Positions 16,982-24,812 of a stretch of DNA of 64,000 nt are shown here, piece after piece (position 1 is the stretch's first letter; each line of letters starts with the position of its first letter). This stretch comes from Halomontanus rarus (GTDB taxonomy: Archaea > Halobacteriota > Halobacteria > Halobacteriales > Natrialbaceae). The translations under genes were made by a program, and so were the position numbers. Location: the NCBI RefSeq assembly GCF_029338335.1, contig NZ_CP119796.1. One strand, 5' to 3'. Below the pieces are notes generated by a model. The model was not told where the DNA came from, made no database searches, and saw only the letters and a program-made list of their open reading frames with translations.

Positions 16982-17806
16982 ATGTCCGCCGGTACTGGGG
17001 TGGCCCTCGCATTCGCCTCGCTCGTTCCCTTCGGTCTCGGAACTCTCTGTCTACTCTTCGGCGTCCAGAAGGGGTACATCGGCGTTCGATATCTCGCCGG
17101 CACTCACCCGGATACGACGCCAGCGCCGGAATCGCCGGATTCGGTATCGAGCGGTCACACGGCGGTCAGTGGAACGGTCAGTCCGGGCCCGGACGGGACG
17201 GTGACCGCACCGCTCTCGGGGACCGACGCAGTCGCCTACCGGCTCCGTCTCGAGCAGCGAGTCGATTCCGGCGAGTGGGTGACGATCGCGGAGTACGACG
17301 AGGCCGTCCCGTTCGCCCTCGAGGGGGCGCTCGAGGAGGTTCTGGTCGACCCGGCGGGGACCGAGGCCACGATCGCGCCGACGAGGACGGTCACCCGCGG
17401 CCCGGACGACTCGCTGCCGCCCGAGGTCCGAAGCCGATTCGAGGAGACCGACCAGATCGACCCGGCCGAGTCCCCGAACGTGCTCGCGTCGAGGTCCGAC
17501 GAGCGCAGACGGTACCGGGAAGCGGCCCTCGAGCCCGGTGAGACGGCGTACGTGTACGGCAACTGCGTCGAGGCGGCACGCGCCAGTCGCGCCCGGATCG
17601 ACGGCGCGGACTCGTCGACGTTCGCGTTCGGAACGAAGCGGGCCGTCGAGGAGGCGAACGACCACGCGCTCTCCGGGCCCGTGATGACCGTCGCGCTGTT
17701 CGTTCAGGGTGGAGTCGTGTCGCTCTTCGGGCTCTTCTTCCTCGGGTTCGGCGCGTTCGTCCTCTCGGACGCGATCGAATTCGCGGCGCTGGCGGTGGGA
17801 CGATGA
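16982..17806 (+). CDS. GIDE-domain-like membrane protein 1
   Basis: A 274-residue protein with an N-terminal transmembrane helix (LAFASLVPFGLGTLCLLFGV), a central domain, and two C-terminal helices (VMTVALFVQGGVVSLFGLFF onward). The central domain follows the MUL1/GIDE pattern: SGTVSPGPDGTVTAPLSGTD, YRLRLEQRVDSGEWVTIAEY, PFALEGALEEVLVDPAGTEA, RYREAALEPGETAYVYGNCV. There is no RING finger, so no ubiquitin-ligase role is implied. It overlaps the next, homologous gene by 4 nt (ATGA). A third homologue lies at 56449-57270. Function unknown. Confidence 0.72.
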   Translation: MSAGTGVALAFASLVPFGLGTLCLLFGVQKGYIGVRYLAGTHPDTTPAPESPDSVSSGHTAVSGTVSPGPDGTVTAPLSGTDAVAYRLRLEQRVDSGEWVTIAEYDEAVPFALEGALEEVLVDPAGTEATIAPTRTVTRGPDDSLPPEVRSRFEETDQIDPAESPNVLASRSDERRRYREAALEPGETAYVYGNCVEAARASRARIDGADSSTFAFGTKRAVEEANDHALSGPVMTVALFVQGGVVSLFGLFFLGFGAFVLSDAIEFAALAVGR

Positions 17807-18573
17807 GTCTCGAGGAGTTCGCCGTCGCCGGCGTCTTCGGAATCCCGGCGGTGCTCTTCACGACGTGGACCGGCTACTATCTCTGGACCGCGTTACGGAT
17901 CGCCGCGAGCGAACCGGTCTCCGTCGGCGAGGCGGCAGCGAGAGCGAGAGAGGGAGAGGGAACGGGCGAGTTCGTCGGAACCGCCAGACCCGCCGACGAC
18001 GGGACGTTCGACGCGCCGTTTTCCAGCGAGCGAGCGCTCCTGTCGACGTATCGGGTCGAAGAGAAGGGCGGGCCGTCGGACTCGTGGCTCACGGAATTGG
18101 CCGGTTCGATCGATCGGCCGTTTCTCGTCGAGGACGAGAGCGAGGGCGAGGGCGAGAGCGACCGCATCCTCGTCGACCCGGCGGGCGCGACCATCTCGCC
18201 GGGGAACGAGTCGATCAGGGAGCGGACCGGCGACGCGCTCCCGAACGAGGTTCGGTTACGTCTCTCGCACCACCAGGCGGACCTCGAGTTCGAACTCGAG
18301 GTGATTTTCGCGCGCAACGCCGCTCGCAGCAGGCGGTACGCGGAGGGGTACGTCGCTCCCGGGGATCGCGTCCACGTCTACGGCGGCGAACTCGAGGATT
18401 CGGACGAATCGGAAGTCGACGCGACCGTCGTCGGCGGGGACGGCCGATACCGGATTACGGGCGGCGGTGAGTCGACCGCCGCGTGGGAATTCGTCGAGAA
18501 AGCGGCCGTCACCGGATCGATGAGCGTCGTCGCTGGCGGCGGGGCGATAGTCGCGCTCTCGGCCGCCCTGTGA
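17803..18573 (+). CDS. GIDE-domain-like membrane protein 2
   Basis: A 256-residue paralogue of its upstream neighbour with the same order: N-terminal helix (VFGIPAVLFTTWTGYYLW), then GEFVGTARPADDGTFDAPFS, PFLVEDESEGEGESDRILVD, RRYAEGYVAPGDRVHVYGGE and a C-terminal helix (MSVVAGGGAIVALSAAL). The start overlaps the stop of the preceding gene, so translation is probably coupled and the two proteins may form a heteromer. An acidic EGEGES insert lies before the DPAG turn. Function unknown. Confidence 0.7.
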   Translation: MSLEEFAVAGVFGIPAVLFTTWTGYYLWTALRIAASEPVSVGEAAARAREGEGTGEFVGTARPADDGTFDAPFSSERALLSTYRVEEKGGPSDSWLTELAGSIDRPFLVEDESEGEGESDRILVDPAGATISPGNESIRERTGDALPNEVRLRLSHHQADLEFELEVIFARNAARSRRYAEGYVAPGDRVHVYGGELEDSDESEVDATVVGGDGRYRITGGGESTAAWEFVEKAAVTGSMSVVAGGGAIVALSAAL

Positions 18574-18699
18574 ACGCGTCGGAGATTTCGTTCTGGTGCA
18601 CCGTTCTCCGACGGGAGAGCGCGACGCAGAGGCGGACCGCTCCGTCGTCCGCGCCCTCGGACGCAACGTTTTGAATCGCGACGTCCTACGACCCGGTAG

Positions 18700-19095
18700 A
18701 TGGACGTCGAACGCTGGTGGCCGCCGTTCGCCGAAATCGTGGCGCTCGTGTGGATCGTCCTGTTCGTCGTCGACGTCGCGATCAGTTTCGACGTGCTCGT
18801 CGTCTCCGAGTCGCTCACGGAGACGATTCGCGCCACCCTCCAGTGGCTCCTCGTCGTCTTCCTGCTCGACGTCGCGCTCCTCTATCGGTGGTCGGAGCAC
18901 GGTCCGAGGGGGTTCGTCCGCTCGAACTGGTTTCTCATCCTCACCGTCGTCCCGTGGTTTCGTCCGTTCCGACTGCTCCGCATCGGTCGGTCGATCCGCA
19001 CACTGCGGCTCCTCACCGGTTCACGCCGGGTCGGCTCGTTCTTCAACAAGGTCCGTCGGAAGTGCTACAGCCTGTGGCATCGGCTGCGCGACTGA
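18700..19095 (+). CDS. Voltage-sensor-like membrane protein without a pore
   Basis: A 131-residue protein with four hydrophobic segments. The fourth is FRPFRLLRIGRSIRTLRLLT, with Arg spaced by three as in an S4 helix, followed by a basic C-terminus (SFFNKVRRKCYSLWHRLRD). Segments 1-3 match S1-S3 in length, with acidic residues in S2/S3-like helices (FLLDVALLYRW). There is no selectivity-filter or S5/S6 region. It could be a truncated channel, a channel subunit or a proton-channel-like sensor. Its last 75 nt overlap the 3' end of the convergent DUF389 gene. Confidence 0.62.
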   Translation: MDVERWWPPFAEIVALVWIVLFVVDVAISFDVLVVSESLTETIRATLQWLLVVFLLDVALLYRWSEHGPRGFVRSNWFLILTVVPWFRPFRLLRIGRSIRTLRLLTGSRRVGSFFNKVRRKCYSLWHRLRD

Positions 19096-20457
19096 GGTCC
19101 TCGCCGAAACCGACAGCCACTCGTCGACCGGCCACCACGCGCTTCGCCCGGCGTCGCCGTCGCCGACGGCTGCCGCGCGCTGATAATCGACGAACCGGAC
19201 GTCGACCCGCACGGACCGGTCCGTGTTCGAATCGATCTCGGATCGAAGCTCCCGGGCCAGCCCTTCGTGGTCCAGACCGCTCGAGCGCCCCACGGTCACC
19301 GTCACCGAGACCTCGTCGCTGAACACGCTCGCGTCGTTGTACTCGGTCTCGACGCCGGCGAGGTCCAGCGAGCTGTACTCGGGGTCCTCGAGGACGGTCT
19401 GGACCTCGTCGTTCACCTGCTGTTCGAAGACGAGGTGCTGGTAGGTCCCGAAGGCGGTCACCGCGACGACGACGAGGAATAGGAGGACGATGAGGGCGTA
19501 GGCACCCGAGCGCAGCGAGATGGTGGCGTTCTCGCGGACGCTCCGGACGACCGACGAGCGGTAGCCCAGCGCGATGAGCGTGAGGTACGCGGTGAGGTTG
19601 ATGAACACGATGTTCATCAGGAGCAAGACGACCGCGCCCGCGACGACGAGCGGCTCGCCCCAGACCGTCCCGATACCGGCCACGGCGGCGGCGGGGACGA
19701 TGGCCGCGGCGACGGCGACGCCGGCCAGAGAGACGGGGAGGTCGGTTGCGAGCGCGAGCGCGCCGGCGAACCCGGCCGCGACGGCGATGATGAGCGTCAG
19801 GAGGTTCGGCGTAACGAACGCGCCCACCTGCCCGACGTTGCCGACGTCCAGCGTCGCCGGCACGAACCCGCTCCGTTGCAAGAACACGCTCATCGCGATC
19901 GCGCCGAGGTACGCGACGACGAGCCCCGTCACCTGCGACGTGGCGCTGTCGACGACCATCTCCCGGTCGCTGATGACGGCCCCGGCGCTCGCGGAGAGGG
20001 TCGACCCCGCGAAGGGCGCGATCACCATCGCGCCGACGATGACGATGGCGGAGTCGAGCAGGAGGCCGCCGACCGCGACGATCGCGCTCGCGATCGCGAA
20101 CGCGAGGTACGTCGCCCTCTCCGGCGTCAGGTCGTCCGCCCGCTCACGAATCTCGGCGTGCGAAGCGCCCCGCTTTCCTTTCGGCCCTTCGACGTAGCGG
20201 TCGGTTACCTCCTCGACGTTCGGCACGGTCGCCCGGTCGACCTCCGTGACGACAGTGTAGGTGTCCTCGTCGAGGCCGGCGTCGTACAGACGCTCGAGGA
20301 CCGCGTCCACGGCCCCCGCCGGAACCGGAACGTTCGCCAGACTCCCGTCTCGATGGCTGTCCGCGTCGCTGAAGATGAACTCGACTTCCATCTCTGTAAG
20401 GGTCTCCCGAACCGCGTCGTGGTCGTCGCTGGGAACGAAGACCTGCACGAGTCGCAT
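19021..20457 (-). CDS. DUF389 family membrane protein
   Basis: A 478-residue protein. An N-terminal cytoplasmic ACT-like domain (MRLVQVFVPSDDHDAVRETL to TVVTEVDRATVPNVEE) is followed by at least six helices with the DUF389 core LLLDSAIVIVGAMVIAPFAG and SLAGVAVAAAIVPAAAVAGI, and a soluble C-terminal part with EVSVTVTVGRSSGLDHEGLA. The family is widespread and its function is unknown. I start at the ATG at 20457 (MRLVQVF), not at upstream frames. It is convergent with, and overlaps, the voltage-sensor-like gene. Confidence 0.88.
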   Translation of the reverse strand: MRLVQVFVPSDDHDAVRETLTEMEVEFIFSDADSHRDGSLANVPVPAGAVDAVLERLYDAGLDEDTYTVVTEVDRATVPNVEEVTDRYVEGPKGKRGASHAEIRERADDLTPERATYLAFAIASAIVAVGGLLLDSAIVIVGAMVIAPFAGSTLSASAGAVISDREMVVDSATSQVTGLVVAYLGAIAMSVFLQRSGFVPATLDVGNVGQVGAFVTPNLLTLIIAVAAGFAGALALATDLPVSLAGVAVAAAIVPAAAVAGIGTVWGEPLVVAGAVVLLLMNIVFINLTAYLTLIALGYRSSVVRSVRENATISLRSGAYALIVLLFLVVVAVTAFGTYQHLVFEQQVNDEVQTVLEDPEYSSLDLAGVETEYNDASVFSDEVSVTVTVGRSSGLDHEGLARELRSEIDSNTDRSVRVDVRFVDYQRAAAVGDGDAGRSAWWPVDEWLSVSARTSVAQPMPQAVALPTDLVEERADPA

Positions 20458-20734
20458 ACCACTCGGTCGGCACACACGCCTTTTACTAACAACTGATTAC
20501 GGAACTGTAACAGTGAGCATATCGGGGGACGGCGGGACCGTTTCTGTTCTTCCAGTGGCAGGAACAGTTGTGTGAGGTGGGAGCGTTCGGTCGCGGGCGT
20601 CGTACTCGAGCGACGAGAACCCGTACCGGGTATCAGAGTGCGGTCCGGCCGTCACGGAGGTTAGTGGTCCACTCGAGTCGGCCTCCGAGAGAGCGGAGAC
20701 ACCAAATTTCCCGTTACGTTTCAATGGGTATTCA

Positions 20735-20955
20735 TTTCAGTAGCCAGTTGCTCCAGAAGCAGGGGGGCGTACCTCGAAACGCCTTGAGTGTTACACCACC
20801 CGAGAGCTTGCTTCTAACCACCACGTCTCGAAGCCGTATTTTCACTGCTTCTCTCGAGACAGAAACGTCTCGCACGAGAGACGTATCCACGTCGAACGTA
20901 TCGAACGACGCTTCGCAGCCGAGAGCGGCAGCTGAAGTCGCGGAGGGGGGAACTG
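20735..20955 (+). ncRNA. Candidate structured leader RNA, copy B (decayed)
   Basis: Homologous to copies A and C: agccagttgctccagaagc, then H1 GGGGCGT (20764-20770) with ACGCCTT (20779-20785), paired through two G:U. H4 is CGAGAC (20855-20860) with GTCTCG (20867-20872), loop AGAAAC. H5 is GCCG-AGAG-CGGC (20918-20929), where copy C has CTCG-AGAG-CGAG, a compensatory change. H2 and H3 have mismatches. The tagatataag box of the other copies is missing upstream, and the following coding region is degenerate, so this copy is probably no longer expressed as a module. Confidence 0.5.
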
Positions 20956-21069
20956 ATGGGCGACTCTGTCGGGTCAGACGACGGACGAGAGGCACTCGAG
21001 CAGGAACGGTTACTATCGTGTACCCGTGGCGTCTATCGCATCGATCCCATCGACCGCCGGTCGAAACGA
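20956..21069 (+). pseudogene. Remnant of CPxCG microprotein, copy B
   Basis: After leader copy B an ATG opens MGDSVGSDDGREALEQERLL, whose DNA aligns with the start of the copy C gene (atgggcgactctgtcggg against atggacgacccaaccgag). The Cys pairs are not present where expected and the frame runs into the antisense of the next gene. I read it as a decayed third paralogue; the similarity beyond 40 nt is weak. Confidence 0.35.
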
Positions 21070-21078
21070 TCGACCGGC

Positions 21079-21882
21079 CTACTTCGGCTCGTACTCGACG
21101 AGTTCGACCTCGAGCTCGAGGTCGCCCTCCTCGGTGTAGGTGGCCGCGTAGGGAGCGATTCCGTCTTCCGAGGCGCGGAGACAGCCCTGTTGGGAGCGTT
21201 CGCCGTCGATCGTCGTCTCGACGAAGAAACACTCGAGTCCCGCGTAGGAGCGTTTCTCCGTGACCTCGGTGACCTGAGTTCCCTCGTCGGTCGTTGTCTG
21301 CTTGCGGTTGCCGACCGAGGGATTCGTAAAGCCCATCTCGAAGTAGTAGAGTATGGAGGCGCTCTGGAGCGCGAGGACCGGCCTGTGAGCGGGTGTGAGG
21401 AACAGCTGGCCCGACACCTCGTCACCGGGGGCGGTTACCGTCGACTGATACTGCTCGTTTCCGAACTCGTAGTCGACGCTCGTCGTTACCTCCTCGCCCT
21501 CGTCGGCGGCCTCGATGTCGTACACCAGTCGCCCGGTGACCTGTTCGCCGGTCTCCTCGTCCATCCCCGCGAGGTCGAAGGCGTAGTAGCCCGGTCGACT
21601 GAGGTTGAACCAGTTGTCGTCCGCGTCGGCTTCCTCACCGGTTATCGAGTCGGAAGCGTCGCCAGTATCACTGCTGTCGGCCCCGTCGTCGTCCGCCGCA
21701 TCGGTCTCGTCGGTCTGGTCGTCCCCGACGTCACCGTCGGGATCGCCGTCACCGAGTCCGGCCATCCCGGTACAGCCCGCGAGGACGATCGAGAGGACGA
21801 CCACGAGCGTCAGAACGGTGTGGGTGGTCAGCTTGGTGTCCAGTAATCGGTTCAGTCCGGATTGTCCGCGTGATTCGTCCAT
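21079..21882 (-). CDS. Acidic secreted lipoprotein, unknown
   Basis: A 267-residue protein with a hydrophobic signal segment (VLTLVVVLSIVLAGCTGMAG) and lipobox LAGC near residue 37. An Asp/Glu/Thr-rich linker (about 45-90) precedes a beta-rich domain: GYYAFDLAGMDEETGEQVTG, TTSVDYEFGNEQYQSTVTAP, GLECFFVETTIDGERSQQGC. The two Cys in the last segment could pair. It is third in a same-strand series with 21905-22453 and 22463-22906. Probably surface-anchored; function unknown. Confidence 0.72.
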   Translation of the reverse strand: MDESRGQSGLNRLLDTKLTTHTVLTLVVVLSIVLAGCTGMAGLGDGDPDGDVGDDQTDETDAADDDGADSSDTGDASDSITGEEADADDNWFNLSRPGYYAFDLAGMDEETGEQVTGRLVYDIEAADEGEEVTTSVDYEFGNEQYQSTVTAPGDEVSGQLFLTPAHRPVLALQSASILYYFEMGFTNPSVGNRKQTTTDEGTQVTEVTEKRSYAGLECFFVETTIDGERSQQGCLRASEDGIAPYAATYTEEGDLELEVELVEYEPK

Positions 21883-21904
21883 GTGTCGTGTCGAAATTCC
21901 GTTT

Positions 21905-22453
21905 TCAGTTCGTTTCGACGACGAACGACTCGACGATGCGCGCGGCGAGTTCGTCGAGGCCGTCGTCGTCGTTCCAGTCTACCCCCAGCACGTAGCCGGT
22001 CTCGCCCTCGCGGACGAAGAGGTAGGTGAGCCGCCAGCGCTCGCCGTCGGGGTCGCCCCAGTAGGCGTAATCGACCACCCGACCCGTCCCCCCGTTCTCG
22101 AGGAAGACGTCTCGGCGATCGAGGCGCTCGATCGCCCGGACGTGCTCGTCGGCGGCGAGGGCCTCGAGGAAGCCCGCGACGTAGTCCGCCAGCGTGAGGT
22201 CGACGCCATCGTCGACGGAGACGGTCGCGCCGGCCGAACCCGTCCGGTCGTCGAACGACGCGCCGCCCGCCGGCTCCGTCTTCGCGGACCACGTCGTCGG
22301 ATACGCGAGCCGGTAGCCGTACTCGTCGTCGGTGTACGTCTCGAACGCCGGTATCGATCCGGCACCGTCCATTCCATCGTCGTCGGTCCCATCTGCTCGT
22401 CCGTCTCTCGAGCGTCCAGCCGCGTTCGCCGTTTCCTCTCGATTCGTGGGCAC
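21905..22453 (-). CDS. PsbP/DUF1795-like small protein
   Basis: A 182-residue acidic protein. After a disordered, Asp/Gly-rich N-terminus, residues about 38-182 read FETYTDDEYGYRLAYPTTWS, ASFDDRTGSAGATVSVDD, TLADYVAGFLEALAADEHVR and a strand-rich end (RWRLTYLFVREGETGYVLG). This layout (an exposed YG-x-x-x-x-YP-x-x-W motif first) is typical of PsbP/MOG1-like folds. There is no signal peptide on this frame, although its neighbours are membrane or exported proteins. It is 9 nt downstream of the DUF4870 gene and 22 nt upstream of the lipoprotein gene. Confidence 0.68.
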   Translation of the reverse strand: MPTNREETANAAGRSRDGRADGTDDDGMDGAGSIPAFETYTDDEYGYRLAYPTTWSAKTEPAGGASFDDRTGSAGATVSVDDGVDLTLADYVAGFLEALAADEHVRAIERLDRRDVFLENGGTGRVVDYAYWGDPDGERWRLTYLFVREGETGYVLGVDWNDDDGLDELAARIVESFVVETN

Positions 22454-22462
22454 GACTTCGCC

Positions 22463-22906
22463 TCAGACCAGTTTGTCAGCGATTCCCGCAACCACGGGCA
22501 GTCGGGTCGTCTTCCCCTGGTAGGCCGTGACCACGAGGTAAACCCAGATCCCGAACCCACCCAGCGTGAGTACCAGCCAGACCAACCCGAGGAGCAACGA
22601 GATGAGGGTCCCGATGATGAAGGTACTCGTACTGATGGACATGATGGTCGTGAAGACGACCCCGACGATGCTCAGCGTGATAAAAGCCAGCACGGCCAGA
22701 CCGGAAACGACGATGCTCTGTGCGGCGTGAAACCGCACGAACTGGTTGTCGTCTTCGATCACGAAGAAGATCAATCCCGAGACGAACCCGAACAGATACG
22801 AGAGCGCCCCTGCGACGTTCTCGTCCAGTCCCGATTCGGTCTCCGCTGGTTCCGGTTTCACCGTACGTTCGGCCTCGAGATCGACGTCCTGTGTATTGCT
22901 TGCCAT
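22463..22906 (-). CDS. DUF4870 (Tic20-like) membrane protein
   Basis: A 147-residue protein: acidic tail, then GLDENVAGALSYLFGFVSGL, IFFVIEDDNQFVRFHAAQSI and three more helices ending LGGFGIWVYLVVTAYQGKTT. This is the conserved DUF4870 pattern, with the FVRFHAAQS motif between helices 1 and 2. Role unknown. I chose the ATG at 22906 (MASNTQDVDLE) over the frame opening at 22975. It is the first gene of a probable three-gene operon (22906 to 21079). Confidence 0.85.
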   Translation of the reverse strand: MASNTQDVDLEAERTVKPEPAETESGLDENVAGALSYLFGFVSGLIFFVIEDDNQFVRFHAAQSIVVSGLAVLAFITLSIVGVVFTTIMSISTSTFIIGTLISLLLGLVWLVLTLGGFGIWVYLVVTAYQGKTTRLPVVAGIADKLV

Positions 22907-22997
22907 TGGTAGTGTTGTCGAGGAGAGTCGCCCAGTCGGGGCCCTCCGATACCAGTCAGAGGGAGCGACAGTCAATTATATGAACCGAGTGAGATTA

Positions 22998-23027
22998 TTT
23001 CAGGTGGTGAGATCGGTTCGAATCGTG
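22998..23027. promoter_or_regulatory. Candidate operator shared with the paralogous regulator gene
   Basis: TTTCAGGTGGTGAGATCGGT and the next bases match TCTCAGGCGGTGAGATACGT upstream of the paralogous regulator (32925-32955). Both have the half-sites TNTCA and TGAGA around GGYGG. The site lies between the DUF4870 operon and the regulator at 23158. Confidence 0.4.
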
Positions 23028-23157
23028 CAACGAGGTTCGGCGCGTGACGCAGTTTCGGCCGATCCGGCCACGACGGGTGCGAGTTGCCGGCCCACCGACG
23101 TGAGGACGACGAACGACCAGTGGACTTAATATCACCATGCGTTAGTTTATCGTGTGA

Positions 23158-23967
23158 ATGGATACCGAGGGCCTCATCGAAATCATCAGGCAAAAGCCGG
23201 TACTCGACGCGTTACGGGAGGAGGGTGGGTTGGATCGGCGAGCGTTAGAACAGCACCTGAACGTCTCCCGGTCGACCGTCCACCGGTTCACCCGATCGCT
23301 CCGGGACAGCGACTTGATCGAGCGCACGGACAGCGAGTTCGTCCTCACGCCGCTGGGTGAGGTGACCGCCGAAGAAGTCGTCGAGTTTCAGTCGGCTCTC
23401 GAGGCGGCGTCGGAACTCGCTCCGATCCTCCGGGTTACCGCCGCCCACGACGTCGACGTCGATATCGAGGCGTTCACGGGTGCGACCGTGACGACCACCG
23501 CGCCCGGAGATCCCTACCGTCCGGTGAACCGATTCATGTCGCTGGTGAAATCGACCGAGACGTTGCGGGGTCTCGATCCGGCCTCCATCAACCCGCTGCA
23601 CGTGGACGAGCTGTACGACAACATCAACGACGGGATGAAAACGGAGGCCGTCTATCCGCCGGTAGTGCTCGAGGGGCTCCTCACCTCGAACCCCGAACGG
23701 GCACGGACGGTCATCGAGAGCGGCAACCTGACGTTCTGGGTCCACGACGATATTCCGTTCGGACTGACCCTCTGTGACGACCGGATCGGAGTCGGCGTCT
23801 ACGACGACGAGACCGGCCTGCTGCGCACGTACGTCGATACCGATTCACCGACCGCACGCGAGTGGGCCGAGGACGTCTACGCGACGTATCGCGCCGAAGC
23901 GACTCCCCTCACCGAGGCGCTCGACTTCGCTCGATTGTCGTCCGATTCGGCCGGCTGCGGTGGGTAG
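23158..23967 (+). CDS. Winged-helix regulator of the haloarchaeal FilR1-like type, paralogue 1
   Basis: A 269-residue cytoplasmic protein. The N-terminal winged HTH (about 12-75) has LDRRALEQHLNVSRSTVHRFTR-type recognition helices (NVSRSTVHRFTRSLRDSDLI). The C-terminal part (about 90-260) contains VTTTAPGDPYRPVNRFMSLV, VYPPVVLEGLLTSNPERART and VHDDIPFGLTLCDDRIGVGV, seen in archaeal FilR1/MsvR-like sensor domains. Close paralogue of 32009-32866. The ATG at 23158 lies about 27 nt after ttaatatc, consistent with a leaderless transcript. Effector unknown. Confidence 0.82.
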   Translation: MDTEGLIEIIRQKPVLDALREEGGLDRRALEQHLNVSRSTVHRFTRSLRDSDLIERTDSEFVLTPLGEVTAEEVVEFQSALEAASELAPILRVTAAHDVDVDIEAFTGATVTTTAPGDPYRPVNRFMSLVKSTETLRGLDPASINPLHVDELYDNINDGMKTEAVYPPVVLEGLLTSNPERARTVIESGNLTFWVHDDIPFGLTLCDDRIGVGVYDDETGLLRTYVDTDSPTAREWAEDVYATYRAEATPLTEALDFARLSSDSAGCGG

Positions 23968-24140
23968 ACGGGATTCTACGACACGCTCGACGGTCGTACG
24001 ACCACCCGTCGGACCGGGGGATCGATCGGCGGTTCTCGGAACGCTCGTCCGAGGCGTACGCCGTCGCCGTCGGAACGGTGGCTTGGAAGTGTCGTTTCCA
24101 GAAACCGGTGATCGACCGCCAATTTTCCTCGACTCTTCAA

Positions 24141-24150
24141 TAGATATAAG
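24141..24150 (+). promoter_or_regulatory. TATA-like box of leader/CPxCG module, copy C
   Basis: tagatataag, identical to the box of copy A, about 25 nt before the predicted start of the leader at about 24168. The surrounding aatagatataagtttcacta is AT-rich in an otherwise GC-rich region. Confidence 0.55.
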
Positions 24151-24167
24151 TTTCACTAGGGGAAACA

Positions 24168-24393
24168 TTACTATGGAAGTCAGTTGCTCCAAATTCGGGG
24201 GCGTGCGTCGAAACGCCCCGGGTGCTTAGAACACCCGAGAGCTGGCTTCCAAACGACACGGTTTCGAAGCCATGCTTACATTACTTCTCTCGAGACATAA
24301 ACGTCTCGCACGACAGTCGTACCGACGTCGAACACATCGAATGGCGGGTTACAGCCTCGAGAGCGAGCTGAACTGCCGGGGCGAGTGGTGCTG
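24168..24393 (+). ncRNA. Candidate structured leader RNA, copy C
   Basis: Best-formed copy. H1 GGGGCGT (24198-24204) with ACGCCCC (24213-24219). H2 GGGTG (24220-24224) with CACCC (24232-24236). H3 GGCTTC (24244-24249) with GAAGCC (24266-24271), with AAAC/GTTT inside. H4 CGAGAC (24291-24296) with GTCTCG (24303-24308), loop ATAAAC. H5 CTCG-AGAG-CGAG (24356-24367). All arms are perfect. Differences from copies A and B mostly keep pairing (A-T to G-C in H3 and H4; CTCG/CGAG to GCCG/CGGC in H5). It ends at the ATG of a CPxCG microprotein. Confidence 0.62.
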
Positions 24394-24534
24394 ATGGACG
24401 ACCCAACCGAGTCGGAAGACGCTCGAAACGACTGCCCGCGATGCGGGAAACCGGTCCGGATGGTGACGAGCGTCGGCCCGCTCGAGCACTACGCCTCGCC
24501 CTGCGGGTGTCGGCTTCCCGCAAGTGGGTTGTAG
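24394..24534 (+). CDS. CPxCG zinc-ribbon microprotein C
   Basis: A 46-residue protein: MDDPTESEDARND, then CPRCGKPVRM (Cys14, Cys17), a 19-residue spacer, and SPCGCRLPASGL (Cys37, Cys39). The spacing C-x2-C-x19-C-x-C equals that of the 70-residue protein at 10005-10217, and the residues around the Cys pairs match (CPRCG-P-M-T-GP-PCGCR-P). It probably binds one zinc ion. It sits directly after structured leader copy C under its own TATA-like box. Function unknown; the conserved association with the leader suggests that its expression is controlled by, or functions with, the RNA. Confidence 0.72.
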   Translation: MDDPTESEDARNDCPRCGKPVRMVTSVGPLEHYASPCGCRLPASGL

Positions 24535-24812
24535 GGGAAGCCTGAGGAGAAGCTCCTCGCCGGTCTCGCTCTCTTCGTCGATCGATTCGGTCGTAGACGA
24601 ACTCGCGGTCGGTTCCGGTCTATCCGGACCCGCTCCACCGAATGAAACGACAGCCACCTCGTCGAGTGTTCGACGGGTGGAGCCGAACACGACGGCACTG
24701 CGAGATCAGTACGCCACGAATTCAGCAGGGTTGGGTCGGCCCGTCGCACGGTACTCGAACGGAGACACCGCCACCAGCGGTTAAGATCGTTCACGACGAA
24801 GCGTCGGACGTG

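Noticed and set aside
20497..20724. A 75-codon leftward frame next to leader copy B
   Set aside because: No recognisable motif, composition unlike neighbours, and it overlaps decayed repeat DNA.
9798..24393. Leader copies as ends of an IS200/IS605-type element or its guide RNA
   Set aside because: No TnpA or TnpB coding remnants are next to the copies, and each is followed by the start of a separate ORF. Kept only as an alternative to test.
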